A stretch of DNA of 64,000 nt from Tolumonas lignilytica (lineage in GTDB: Bacteria; Pseudomonadota; Gammaproteobacteria; Enterobacterales; Aeromonadaceae), in contig NZ_AZUK01000001.1 in the NCBI RefSeq assembly GCF_000527035.1, positions 2,972,501 to 3,036,500 of the forward strand. The letters run 5' to 3'. This document shows, piece by piece, positions 28,523-36,614 of this stretch. The notes beneath the pieces are model-generated. The model was not told the origin of the DNA. It saw nothing but the letters and a program-made list of their open reading frames with translations, and searched no databases. Within the stretch, counting starts at the first letter, position 1. Each line of letters starts with the position of its first letter. Made by a program: the position numbers and the translations under genes.

Positions 28523-28598
28523 TGGCTCCTCCTGCTGGACTTGAACCAGCGACATACGGATTAACAGTCCGCCGTTCTACCGACTGAACTAAGGAGGA
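28523..28598 (-). tRNA. tRNA-Asn (GUU), variant isodecoder
   Basis: This 76-base cloverleaf with anticodon GTT and encoded CCA differs from its three neighbours in the acceptor stem (TCCTCCT/AGGAGGA) and T-arm (GCTGG-TTCAAGT-CCAGC). Both changed stems pair perfectly, so the differences are compensated. Confidence 0.95.
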
Positions 28599-28613
28599 AT
28601 CGCTGTCTTGATG

Positions 28614-28689
28614 TGGCTCCCTCGACTGGACTCGAACCAGTGACATACGGATTAACAGTCCGCCGTTCTACCGACTGAACTACGAGGGA
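28614..28689 (-). tRNA. tRNA-Asn (GUU), copy 3
   Basis: This 76-base gene with encoded CCA is identical to the copies at 28443 and 29135. It lies 15 bases from the variant copy, so these three are probably one transcript. Confidence 0.96.
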
Positions 28690-28814
28690 ATCGTCTCATC
28701 AGGACGGGGCGCATGTTACTGATTGGTATGGTGACTGTCAACCAAGGAAACAGCAAAAAGTGGCGGTTACGATTCAATTGCCGAATTGATGAACAGTTTC
28801 AAACAGGCGTATGG

Positions 28815-29102
28815 TTATCAACAGCAAGGCAACGCCAGTCATAGCAAGGGTTCGCGTCGTTTACCCACAGAATCTGTGGATAACCCTGTGTGTTGTTTTG
28901 TCATATCCTGTGCTAAGCCAGATGGCGCAAGGCATGCAAAAAAGCGCAGTGAAAACATTGCAAAATTAAAACATAATAAAATCAAGTAATTATTTTTTTT
29001 CGGGAAAGAGGTTCAAGAAGGCACAATTCAAACTTTGAACAAAAATGCAACATATGGAAATGTGCATTATTTTGGCGCACAAGAAGGAAAAACCGTGGAT
29101 AA
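28815..29102. other. DnaA-box cluster with IHF consensus site (datA/DARS-like)
   Basis: The 445 bases between tRNA-Asn genes hold a perfect DnaA box, TTATCCACA (minus strand, 28875-28883). Close matches are TTACCCACA at 28861-28869, TTATCAACA at 28815-28823 and TTATCCACG (minus strand, 94-102 of the 29,000 block). The exact IHF consensus WATCAANNNNTTR occurs at 28980-28992, inside an AT-rich run. Clustered DnaA boxes plus an IHF site near tRNA genes recall E. coli datA and the DARS loci, which inactivate or reactivate DnaA. The short open frame at 28786-28989 lacks gene character. Confidence 0.5.
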
Positions 29103-29134
29103 GTCAGGATGGATTATTGGCGTTAACAGAAAAT

Positions 29135-29210
29135 TGGCTCCCTCGACTGGACTCGAACCAGTGACATACGGATTAACAGTCCGCCGTTCTACCGACTGAA
29201 CTACGAGGGA
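29135..29210 (-). tRNA. tRNA-Asn (GUU), copy 4
   Basis: This 76-base gene with encoded CCA and anticodon GTT is identical to copies 1 and 3. It is separated from them by the DnaA-box region. Confidence 0.96.
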
Positions 29211-29443
29211 ATGGGCGGATGATATTACGCAGCCGAGTTGGCTTGGTCAAGGTCTATATTAGACGCAGATCTCGTTTGGCGAAAAAACAACCTTGCTGTT
29301 GACGTTGTAACCGAAAAAGTGGGCTTTTGACGCCGTCAATGTATCTGCACTTTCTAATCCAAGCAAGCTAACCCAAGCAAGCTAGTGCGACAGCGTTAAT
29401 GAACAGATATGATGAATAAATGATTTCGGGTTTGGTAATGAAT

Positions 29444-31459
29444 ATGGCTAAAACATTTAAACTGGCGAGTCAATTTGAACCGGGTGGTGATCAACCGAAT
29501 GCCATCGCCCAACTGCTCAGCGGCATTGATGCGGGTTTGGCTCATCAGACCTTATTGGGGGTGACGGGTTCCGGTAAAACGTTCACGATGGCGAATGTGA
29601 TTGCTACGCTCAATCGCCCGACTATGATTCTGGCGCCCAACAAAACCCTGGCCGCACAGTTATATGGTGAGATGCGCGAATTCTTCCCGGAAAATGCGGT
29701 GGAATACTTTGTCTCCTATTATGACTATTACCAACCAGAAGCCTATGTCCCCACAACCGATACCTTTATAGAGAAAGATGCCTCGATTAACGATCATATC
29801 GAGCAAATGCGTTTATCGGCGACCAAAGCCTTGTTAGAGCGACGTGATGTCATCATTGTGGCTTCGGTCTCTGCCATTTATGGTTTGGGTGATCCGCAAT
29901 CTTATTTGAGTATGATGCTGCATCTGCGGCAGGGCGATATTATCAATCAACGGGATATTTTACGTCGTTTGGCCGAGCTGCAATACACCAGGAACGATGC
30001 CGTATTTCAACGGGCAACCTTTCGTGTCCGGGGTGAAGTGATTGATATATTCCCTGCGGAATCAGACAAGCTGGCATTACGAGTTGAGTTGTTTGATGAA
30101 GAGGTCGAACGCTTAAGCCTGTTTGATCCGCTAACGGGCGCGGTAGAAAAAGCGATACCTCGGTTTACCGTGTTTCCGAAAAGTCATTATGTGACACCTC
30201 GTGACACCATTTTGCAAGCGATTGATAAGATTAAAGTTGAATTGGGGGAACGGCGAGAGCAGTTGTTGGCTGCCAACAAATTAGTGGAAGAACAGCGACT
30301 GACACAACGCACCCTATTTGATATCGAAATGATGCAGGAGCTAGGATATTGCTCCGGGATCGAAAACTATTCACGTTATCTCTCCGGGCGCGCGGCTGGT
30401 GAACCTCCTCCTACGTTATTTGATTATTTGCCGGCAGACGGGTTGTTGATCATCGACGAATCGCATGTGACCGTGCCGCAAATTGGCGGGATGTATAAAG
30501 GGGACCGTTCACGGAAAGAAACATTGGTTGAATATGGTTTCCGTTTACCGTCAGCTCTGGATAACCGTCCTCTCAAATTTGACGAATTTGAGGCACTGAT
30601 GCCACAAACCGTATTTGTTTCCGCCACCCCGGCGAACTATGAGCTGGAGAAATCCGGCGGTGAAATTGTGCAGCAGGTAGTGCGTCCGACCGGTTTGCTG
30701 GATCCAGAAGTGGAAGTCAGACCGGTAACCACGCAAGTGGATGATCTGTTGTCGGAAATTCGCCAACGGGTGAAAGTGGATGAACGGATATTGGTCACTA
30801 CGTTAACGAAACGCATGGCTGAAGATCTGACCGAATACTTGCATGAACATGATGTCCGCGTGCGTTATCTACATTCCGATATCGACACGGTGGAGCGGAT
30901 GGAGATCATCCGGGATTTACGCTTAGGCGAGTTTGATGTTCTGGTCGGGATCAACCTGTTGCGTGAAGGGCTGGATATGCCGGAAGTGTCACTGGTGGCC
31001 ATTCTCGATGCGGATAAAGAGGGTTTTCTGCGTTCGACTCGGTCACTGATCCAGACGATCGGTCGTGCGGCGCGTAATCTGAATGGTAAAGCGATCCTGT
31101 ATGGTGATCGGATCACCGATTCGATGAAAACCGCCATTGATGAAACCAATCGCCGTCGCGCTGTGCAGCAGGCTTTCAACCATGAGCATGGCATTACTCC
31201 GAAAGGGCTCAATAAAAAAGTGGTGGACGTGATGCAACTGGGTGGTGTCAGCGGAGCATCGCAAGGGAAACACACCAAAAAAGTGGCAGAGTCGGGGGCG
31301 CAATATGAGCACCAGCGGTTACATCCCAACGAATTGGCGAAAGAGATTAAGCGATTGGAAAACCAGATGTTTGAACATGCGCGTAATTTGGAATTTGAGC
31401 AGGCTGCCTCATTGCGCGATCAGATCCATGAGTTACAACAACAACTGACATTGGGTTAA
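29444..31459 (+). CDS. uvrB: Excinuclease ABC subunit B
   Basis: UvrB verifies DNA damage and organises incision in nucleotide excision repair with UvrA and UvrC. The 672-residue protein has the Walker A motif [10 protein letters not shown] near residue 40, the damage-inserting beta-hairpin region [12 protein letters not shown], the helicase motif [13 protein letters not shown] (motif VI) and a C-terminal UVR domain (about 630-670) that binds UvrC. The MAKTFKLAS start at 29444 matches relatives; the frame extends to 29420. I found no convincing LexA box in the upstream 230 bases, which do carry a tandem repeat of CCAAGCAAGCTA near 29358-29384. Confidence 0.97.
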   Translation: MAKTFKLASQFEPGGDQPNAIAQLLSGIDAGLAHQTLLGVTGSGKTFTMANVIATLNRPTMILAPNKTLAAQLYGEMREFFPENAVEYFVSYYDYYQPEAYVPTTDTFIEKDASINDHIEQMRLSATKALLERRDVIIVASVSAIYGLGDPQSYLSMMLHLRQGDIINQRDILRRLAELQYTRNDAVFQRATFRVRGEVIDIFPAESDKLALRVELFDEEVERLSLFDPLTGAVEKAIPRFTVFPKSHYVTPRDTILQAIDKIKVELGERREQLLAANKLVEEQRLTQRTLFDIEMMQELGYCSGIENYSRYLSGRAAGEPPPTLFDYLPADGLLIIDESHVTVPQIGGMYKGDRSRKETLVEYGFRLPSALDNRPLKFDEFEALMPQTVFVSATPANYELEKSGGEIVQQVVRPTGLLDPEVEVRPVTTQVDDLLSEIRQRVKVDERILVTTLTKRMAEDLTEYLHEHDVRVRYLHSDIDTVERMEIIRDLRLGEFDVLVGINLLREGLDMPEVSLVAILDADKEGFLRSTRSLIQTIGRAARNLNGKAILYGDRITDSMKTAIDETNRRRAVQQAFNHEHGITPKGLNKKVVDVMQLGGVSGASQGKHTKKVAESGAQYEHQRLHPNELAKEIKRLENQMFEHARNLEFEQAASLRDQIHELQQQLTLG

Positions 31460-31473
31460 GCAGGAGAAATCAA

Positions 31474-31499
31474 GAACCACCGCTACAGAGTGGTGGTTC
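31474..31499. terminator. Hairpin between convergent uvrB and folE
   Basis: The arms GAACCACC and GGTGGTTC have a 10-base loop, 15 bases after uvrB and 8 bases from the folE stop codon. There is no strong U-run. Confidence 0.5.
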
Positions 31500-31506
31500 C
31501 TATGAC

Positions 31507-32157
31507 TTAAGCTCGGCTAAGAAACTCGTGCCGCGTAGCCGCACTGCTTTTAAATACGCCACCTAATGCTGTCGTCGTGGTTTGGCTTGATGCATCCATG
31601 ATACCGCGGGATTTCACACAGTAATGCACTGCGGTCATCGTGATAGCGACGTTGTCAGTGCCGAGTAAAACCTGTAACGCAACCAGGATCTGCTGCGTCA
31701 GCCGTTCTTGCACCTGAGGCCGTTTCGCAAAGAAATTTACAATCCGGTTGATCTTAGATAAGCCGATGATTTTATCTTTGGGGATGTAAGCGACAGTGGC
31801 TTTGCCATCAATGGTTACAAAATGATGTTCGCAGGTACTGGTCACACCAATATCCTGAACTTTGATCATTTCATCCGTTCCCATCTTATTTTCGATGAGA
31901 GTAATTTTCGGGAACGTGCTGTAATCCAATCCGGAAAATAGCTCATCAACATACATTTTGGCGATACGATGTGGCGTTTCCGCCAGGCTGTCATCCGCCA
32001 GATCAAGACCAAGCAATGTCATAATGGAGGTCATATGTTGTTCGATCTGCTGCTTTTTGTCATGGGCAGAATGAGATGTATGCAACATCGGTGTTTCCAG
32101 CCCTTTTGCTTCCAGAGCAGAACGAACAATTACGGCTTCTTTGCTTAGTTGTGTCAT
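31507..32157 (-). CDS. folE: GTP cyclohydrolase I
   Basis: FolE converts GTP to 7,8-dihydroneopterin triphosphate, the first step of tetrahydrofolate and related pterin synthesis. The 216-residue protein contains the zinc-ligand motif TSTCEHHF, the substrate-site segment [27 protein letters not shown], and the second zinc cysteine in VHYCVKSRG. The N-terminal 35 residues are less conserved, as usual. It is a single minus-strand gene; its promoter region borders the putative small-RNA locus. Confidence 0.97.
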   Translation of the reverse strand: MTQLSKEAVIVRSALEAKGLETPMLHTSHSAHDKKQQIEQHMTSIMTLLGLDLADDSLAETPHRIAKMYVDELFSGLDYSTFPKITLIENKMGTDEMIKVQDIGVTSTCEHHFVTIDGKATVAYIPKDKIIGLSKINRIVNFFAKRPQVQERLTQQILVALQVLLGTDNVAITMTAVHYCVKSRGIMDASSQTTTTALGGVFKSSAATRHEFLSRA

Positions 32158-32391
32158 TATTTATCAATCTCCTGCATCGGATTACTGCGGCCTGTCTGTT
32201 CCGACGCTAGTTGGGTCATTAGCCTTATTATACACATCCCAAAGGAAATGGGCCTTACATACATAAGCTAAACATAACGTTAACGTACGTATAACAGTTG
32301 GTTGTAGATTTATCAGAATTAAAATTTTTGTATGGAATAATCAGGAGAAACAAATCAGCTATTCAGAATCATGAGTCGATTCATTTGTGAT

Positions 32392-32452
32392 TTGCAAAAA
32401 TGCAATTCGGGGATGGATTCATTTGCAAATTGCAAATATGCGCAATTTGCAA
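32392..32452 (+). promoter_or_regulatory. Array of TTGCA-N3-TGCAA sites (LuxO-like enhancer)
   Basis: A perfect TTGCA-AAT-TGCAA lies at 32423-32435. It is flanked by TTGCA-AAAA-TGCAA (32392-32405, spacer one base too long) and GCGCA-ATT-TGCAA (32440-32452, two mismatches). The set also forms a large interrupted palindrome (32418-32433 with 32442-32458). The pattern matches the TTGCA-W3-TGCAA consensus described for LuxO in vibrios. It lies about 130-190 bases upstream of a sigma-54-like promoter, a normal enhancer distance. Confidence 0.55.
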
Positions 32453-32582
32453 AGTGAATTCGGTATCCTGTGTCATAGTGAATTCGTGAAAAAGAGACTC
32501 TATTGAGTGTGTTTTTGGGTTTTTTGGCATAAAAAGCCTATTTTTTGTATCTTTATTATTTTTTCCTAAGCATATAAAAAGT

Positions 32583-32598
32583 TGGCACGGCATTTTCA
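32583..32598 (+). promoter_or_regulatory. Sigma-54-type promoter of the putative small RNA
   Basis: TGGCACG-GCAT-TTTCA matches the -24/-12 consensus TGGCACG-N4-TTGCA with one mismatch, the G of the -12 GC. I found no sigma-70 promoter of correct spacing nearby. A start near 32609 is expected. Confidence 0.55.
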
Positions 32599-32608
32599 TA
32601 TATAAAAG

Positions 32609-32686
32609 CGTAAACCAGTTTTATCCCGTGCTCTCTTCAGCAAAAGCTGAAGTTCGGTCAACTACATTGTAGTTGACCTTTTTTTT
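32609..32686 (+). ncRNA. Putative sigma-54-dependent small RNA, about 78 nt
   Basis: Downstream of the sigma-54-like promoter there is no reading frame. There is a hairpin, CTTCAGC-AAAA-GCTGAAG (32635-32652), then a perfect 10-bp terminator stem GGTCAACTAC-ATT-GTAGTTGACC (32656-32678) and eight T residues. The terminator faces the plus strand, while both flanking genes (folE and sbcB) are on the minus strand, so its only plausible purpose is to end a non-coding plus-strand transcript. LuxO-like sites upstream and the nearby uvrB recall Vibrio qrr1, which lies beside uvrB. The RNA is shorter than Qrr RNAs and I do not recognise the conserved Qrr core, so I call it Qrr-like only in its regulatory layout. 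Confidence 0.6.
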
Positions 32687-32691
32687 GCCTG

Positions 32692-34107
32692 CTATTTACC
32701 TTGTAAATACAGGGCCAGTGCTTTAATGATATTCCAACCCTTAGAACCTTGAGATTGTCCTTCCAAAAGCTGTTCCAGCCGCAGTAAATAAGGTTCCGCT
32801 TGTCGGTTCAATGCATCACTACAGAATAGTTGCCATTTCTGCTGCTCTCGAGAGGAGAGGGTATGCGGATAATTCCGGGCGCGATAGCGGAATAAAAGGG
32901 TATGCAACCGCGGATCATGAAACTGATATTGGCTGGCCGAAAGTTGTTCGGCAGAGGCCTGTTGAATAAGTTCTATGGCCGCGCGATCTGCTTCCGAGAA
33001 AAAACCTTGATATAGCATCTGTTCCGGATCTTGATTGGCTGGCGGAATATATTCATCAGTAAATAGCTCTGCCAGTTTTTCTCTGATCTGCGGGTTAAGA
33101 CGTATGACCTGCAAGTTTTGCATACAACGGTCTTTGTTGATCCCGAGTTGCTGAGCCCGCTCTTCACTCAGACTACCGGCTGGTGCAAGGATTGGGCATT
33201 TATTGATATGAACCAGTTTGACGGGAACAGGAATACCATCTGGAATGTCACTTAATTTTGTATAAAGACGTTCACGTAATTCTGATGCATCGAGAGTCAG
33301 TAACGGCGTCAGATCTTTATTGAGATCGATAACAATCACTGCATTGTTATTGGTTGGATGCCATGCCATAGGCGCAATCCAACTGACGCAGCCTTGTTCG
33401 GCTGGAAACATGCCTGATACATGCACCAGAGGTTTGATGTTGATGATGTCGATCAGGGTTTTGAGCTTATTTTTATTGCGGTGAGTGGATAAATACTCAA
33501 ATAGCCGGGGTTGTGCCTGCTTCATGCATTTGGCCATACCGATAGTGGCATAGACATCGGACATGGCATCGTGTGCGTTTTCGTGTTGAATGCCGTTGGC
33601 TATCGAAAGTTTTTCTAACCTGAACGAGGGTTTTCCTTCGGCATCATAAACCCAGTTCATACCTTCAGGACGCAGCGCATAAAAGGCACGCACAACATCC
33701 AGAAGATCCCAGCGTGAATTGCCTTGTTGCCAGCTGTAAGCATAAGGATCCAGAAAGTTCCGATAAAAGCCATAACGGGTAAATTCATCATCAAACCGGA
33801 TGTTGTTATAACCCAGTATGCAAGTGGCTGGCTGTGAAAACTGCTGATGAATGGCTCTGAAAAAATCAGCCTCGCATAATCCATTTTGATTTGCGATTTG
33901 GGGCGTAATGCCGGTAATTAAGCAAGCTTCCGGTGCCGGGAGATAGTCGGGAGATACCTGACAGTAGATGACAACCGGTTCGCCACAAATATTAAAATCA
34001 CTGTCTGTGCGAATACTCGCAAATTGTGCTGGACGATCTCGAGCCGGATCAGTTCCAAAAGTCTCGTAATCGTGAAATACATAGGTGTTTTCAATGCTTG
34101 CTTTCAA
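32692..34107 (-). CDS. sbcB: Exodeoxyribonuclease I
   Basis: SbcB is a processive 3'-to-5' single-strand DNA exonuclease used in recombination and mismatch repair; it also binds SSB. The N-terminal DnaQ-like domain has HDYETFGTDPARDRPAQFA (Exo I motif with Asp and Glu), GYNNIRFDDEFTRYGFYRNF (Exo II) and HDAMSDVYATI (Exo III). SH3-like and C-terminal helical domains follow. The frame is open to 34212, but that extension passes through a terminator hairpin. The TTG at 34107 gives a 471-residue protein starting MKASIENTYVFHDYETF, close to the 475 residues of E. coli. The start is therefore inferred. Confidence 0.92.
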   Translation of the reverse strand: MKASIENTYVFHDYETFGTDPARDRPAQFASIRTDSDFNICGEPVVIYCQVSPDYLPAPEACLITGITPQIANQNGLCEADFFRAIHQQFSQPATCILGYNNIRFDDEFTRYGFYRNFLDPYAYSWQQGNSRWDLLDVVRAFYALRPEGMNWVYDAEGKPSFRLEKLSIANGIQHENAHDAMSDVYATIGMAKCMKQAQPRLFEYLSTHRNKNKLKTLIDIINIKPLVHVSGMFPAEQGCVSWIAPMAWHPTNNNAVIVIDLNKDLTPLLTLDASELRERLYTKLSDIPDGIPVPVKLVHINKCPILAPAGSLSEERAQQLGINKDRCMQNLQVIRLNPQIREKLAELFTDEYIPPANQDPEQMLYQGFFSEADRAAIELIQQASAEQLSASQYQFHDPRLHTLLFRYRARNYPHTLSSREQQKWQLFCSDALNRQAEPYLLRLEQLLEGQSQGSKGWNIIKALALYLQGK

Positions 34108-34166
34108 AATAGCACCATTTGTGGCTAAAAATCGTGTAATAACATTATTCTGTATGAAATCAGAAA

Positions 34167-34201
34167 ATAAAAAAACCCAGTCAACTTTGACGCTGACTGG
34201 G
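34167..34201 (-). terminator. Orphan intrinsic terminator upstream of sbcB
   Basis: On the minus strand the stem CCCAGTCA/TGACTGGG is followed by a T-run (plus-strand A8 at 34168-34175). It lies about 60 bases before the sbcB start, with no minus-strand gene before it for over 200 bases. It implies a leader or small minus-strand transcript from the 34202-34425 region. That region is otherwise empty to my eye apart from the promoter of the YeeE/YedE genes. Confidence 0.65.
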
Positions 34202-34434
34202 CGAAGACTCAATGTTTAATTGCAGTGGCATTAAGTTAGAGTGCAATCGATACAAAAAGTTCAGTTTATTTGCACGAAAAGTGTGATTAAGTTCTGGTAT
34301 TCATTCGTGTGCTCAATTTTATTACGATAATTCTTTTCTCTAGGGAACCTGTCAGACTTCCGTTGAACACAAATTCCGTTGAAATTCATAGTGTGTTGAA
34401 ATAAATTAGTACTATCTAATTTAGTGTGGGTTTA

Positions 34435-34836
34435 ATGATGCATAATTTTACACCGTGGAGCGCATTGGGCGGGGGACTTCTGATTGGTTTGGCAGCATTG
34501 CTGCTGTTACTAGGTAAAGGCCGCATCGCTGGTTACAGTGGTATTATCGCTGGTTTCCTCTTTGCTGGTGCACAACGCTGGCAAGCATTATTTCTGGTTG
34601 GTACTGTCGCTGGGGCATGTATTGCCGTTTATTTATTACATCTGCATATCTCCCAACTCCAATTTTCGCCGTCGTTGATCATCGCGGGTTTACTGGTCGG
34701 ATTGGGTTCGCGTTTAGCCAATGGTTGTACCAGTGGGCATGGTATTTGTGGTATCGGTCGCTTTTCGATCCGGTCAATAGTTGCCACTGTGCTGTTTATG
34801 ATTTCAGGCATGGTGATGGTTGCTTTTTTTCACTGA
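34435..34836 (+). CDS. YeeE/YedE-family half-transporter A
   Basis: This 133-residue membrane protein of the YeeE/YedE (DUF395, sulfur-transport) family has about four hydrophobic helices and the signature GLGSRLANGCTSGHGICGIGRFSIRS, whose Cys is conserved. Members import thiosulfate or move other sulfur compounds, and two half-size genes often replace one full-length gene, as here with the next gene. The ATGs at 34435 and 34438 are equally plausible; the frame starts with a GTG at 34426. Confidence 0.82.
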   Translation: MMHNFTPWSALGGGLLIGLAALLLLLGKGRIAGYSGIIAGFLFAGAQRWQALFLVGTVAGACIAVYLLHLHISQLQFSPSLIIAGLLVGLGSRLANGCTSGHGICGIGRFSIRSIVATVLFMISGMVMVAFFH

Positions 34837-34846
34837 GAGGTTTGAT

Positions 34847-35296
34847 GTGATTGCTCTATTAGCGGGTGCACTGTTTGGCTTTGGCTTGGCATTATCTGGG
34901 ATGATGCAGCCCGATAAAGTGATTGGTTTCCTGAACATTACAGGGAATTGGGATGCGTCTCTGATGTTGGTCATGGGAGGGGCATTATGCGTCTTTACAC
35001 CAGGCTATCATTTTTTGATTAAGAATCGTAAAACCGCGCTCAGCGGTAAAACCATTCAGTTACCGACCAAAAAAACACTGGATCCAGAGTTGATCGTGGG
35101 CGCTTTAATTTTCGGTGCCGGCTGGGGTCTGGCGGGTATTTGCCCCGGGCCAGCTATAGCGATGTCCATTTTAGCCGGATGGCCTGTTTTGGGCTTTATC
35201 ATGGCAATGTCTGCTGGTATGTGGGTTGCGGGCAAATGGCAGCAAAGGAAAGCATCATTGAACCAAGCTGCTGTGTTGGTGGCAGCATCAGAATAG
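34847..35296 (+). CDS. YeeE/YedE-family half-transporter B
   Basis: This is the second half of the split YeeE/YedE transporter, 149 residues with four predicted helices. FGFGLALSGMMQPDKVIGFLNI and GWGLAGICPGPAIA (with the conserved Cys) mark the family. The GTG at 34847 has GAGAGG six bases upstream and begins just after the stop of the first gene. An in-frame TTG at 34820 would overlap it and lacks a ribosome site. It probably assembles with its upstream neighbour into one sulfur-compound transporter. Confidence 0.82.
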   Translation: MIALLAGALFGFGLALSGMMQPDKVIGFLNITGNWDASLMLVMGGALCVFTPGYHFLIKNRKTALSGKTIQLPTKKTLDPELIVGALIFGAGWGLAGICPGPAIAMSILAGWPVLGFIMAMSAGMWVAGKWQQRKASLNQAAVLVAASE

Positions 35297-35342
35297 TAGT
35301 TTAGCCAGACACCCCATGAGCGTGTCTGGCTGTCAAACCTTA

Positions 35343-35843
35343 TCAGGCAGTCACGATATTACGAATTTCCTGGATAGAGAGTTTATATTGTCGAGGACAT
35401 TCCTGCCATTCAGCTAACATCCGCTGATATTTGTCGTGCATGGCGATCTCGGAATTCAGTGCGGCACAACATTTCCCCAGATCTGGAAAACGTTTTTCCA
35501 CATCCAGCAAATAGCAGACATAATCGGCCAGCTCTTTTTCATATCCCCGAGCATAGCCAATGAATTCAAGTCGAGAGGGGGCTAATTGCGCTTGGTCTTC
35601 TGCACTTAGATTTTCATAAGACACTTTTAATGCGTGATGCATTTCCAGTGTTGCGATAACTTCTCGGCATGTTTCTTCAGTCAGATGGCCGAATTCTTTT
35701 TCTAACTCCAGCATCTGCAAACAATAGCCACGTTCTACAATGGTCTTGCAGCGATGATAATAATCCGCTTTTTCCGGATTCAACTTACTCAGGATCTCGT
35801 ATTGATTACTGAGGATAAGTCGCTGTGCATGGTTCATGTTCAT
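35343..35843 (-). CDS. yfbU: YfbU-family protein
   Basis: This 166-residue soluble helical protein closely resembles E. coli YfbU (164 residues). AQRLILSNQYEIL at the start, TIVERGYCLQMLELEKEFGHLTEETCREVI in the middle and CPRQYKLSIQEIRNIV at the end all match. In E. coli YfbU is linked to stress-associated cell death and binds nucleic acid by prediction; its exact role is unclear. It is a single minus-strand gene. An alternative start two codons downstream (35837) cannot be excluded. Confidence 0.92.
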   Translation of the reverse strand: MNMNHAQRLILSNQYEILSKLNPEKADYYHRCKTIVERGYCLQMLELEKEFGHLTEETCREVIATLEMHHALKVSYENLSAEDQAQLAPSRLEFIGYARGYEKELADYVCYLLDVEKRFPDLGKCCAALNSEIAMHDKYQRMLAEWQECPRQYKLSIQEIRNIVTA

Positions 35844-36055
35844 AGGTGCAATCCTGCTGGTAATAGATGTATTTAGTGTATAAGTAATATCGAGTTGTAT
35901 TCCTTTATCTATATCAAAAAGCAGGTGAAAACGGTTGCAGCGAGTGTCAAGTTATCTAAATAGATATATTTTTATGTGATCAAGCTGTCACTCTCTGTTG
36001 TTTCTCTGTGTTCTGAATTAGGATTGGCGCAAACAATAATGAGGTCTGCCGCATT

Positions 36056-36607
36056 ATGACTCGTAGCTTTAAATTTCTCTTTATACTGGCGTTTCTTGCT
36101 CTGAGCGCTTTTTATTTATATGTCCTTTATCTGGCAAAACATCCGGATGTGTCTATGGCCTACCGTATGTACTATCTGGATAAGAAAACACATATTTGGG
36201 ATCGAAACCAAACCTTGGCCTACATACCGGGCTCATTGATGGATTTGACCAATGAACGTGAACGCTGTCCTTATCTTTCCCGGGAAGGTTGGGATATTCC
36301 TGAAGTAGATGGCTCAGGCTCGCCGTTTTCAGGAAAAGGCGGTTTATATTTTACGTTACATCGTGAACCCGGCGTGCTGAAGTTTGAAGGCACGTTAACA
36401 ACCCAAGAGGCGAAGACAGATTTAACCATTAGTGTGGGTAAAACATGGTCTCAGACAGTGAAATTTGATAAGGCAGGTTCTCAGCAATTTGTAATAACAT
36501 TACCTGCTGGTTTATTTATTGCCGATCCGACAGAAGCCAACTATCTGTCATTACAGAGCAATCATTCTATTAAGTTCAAGACATTTAAATTATCCCATGC
36601 GGGATGA
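36056..36607 (+). CDS. Unknown single-helix membrane-anchored protein in a glycosylation cluster
   Basis: I do not recognise this 183-residue protein. It has one N-terminal membrane helix (about residues 7-27) and a mostly beta-predicted soluble domain containing one cysteine (RERCPYLSREGW) and Gly-rich turns. The tail would lie in the periplasm. It is the first of four closely spaced plus-strand genes, followed 7 bases later by a GtrB-like glycosyltransferase, a GtrA-like flippase and a PIG-V-like transferase. A role in transferring or accepting a lipid-linked sugar is plausible only by context. Confidence 0.8.
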   Translation: MTRSFKFLFILAFLALSAFYLYVLYLAKHPDVSMAYRMYYLDKKTHIWDRNQTLAYIPGSLMDLTNERERCPYLSREGWDIPEVDGSGSPFSGKGGLYFTLHREPGVLKFEGTLTTQEAKTDLTISVGKTWSQTVKFDKAGSQQFVITLPAGLFIADPTEANYLSLQSNHSIKFKTFKLSHAG

Positions 36608-36614
36608 GGTCATT

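Noticed and set aside
28786..28989. 67-residue plus-strand frame between tRNA-Asn genes
   Set aside because: No ribosome site, bland composition, and the frame covers the DnaA-box cluster; better explained as non-coding.
29211..29443. LexA (SOS) box upstream of uvrB
   Set aside because: No CTG-N10-CAG with the expected AT-rich core was found in the 230 bases read.
32381..32599. 72-residue minus-strand frame between folE and sbcB
   Set aside because: It covers the TTGCA repeats and the sigma-54-like promoter, and has no ribosome site or family.
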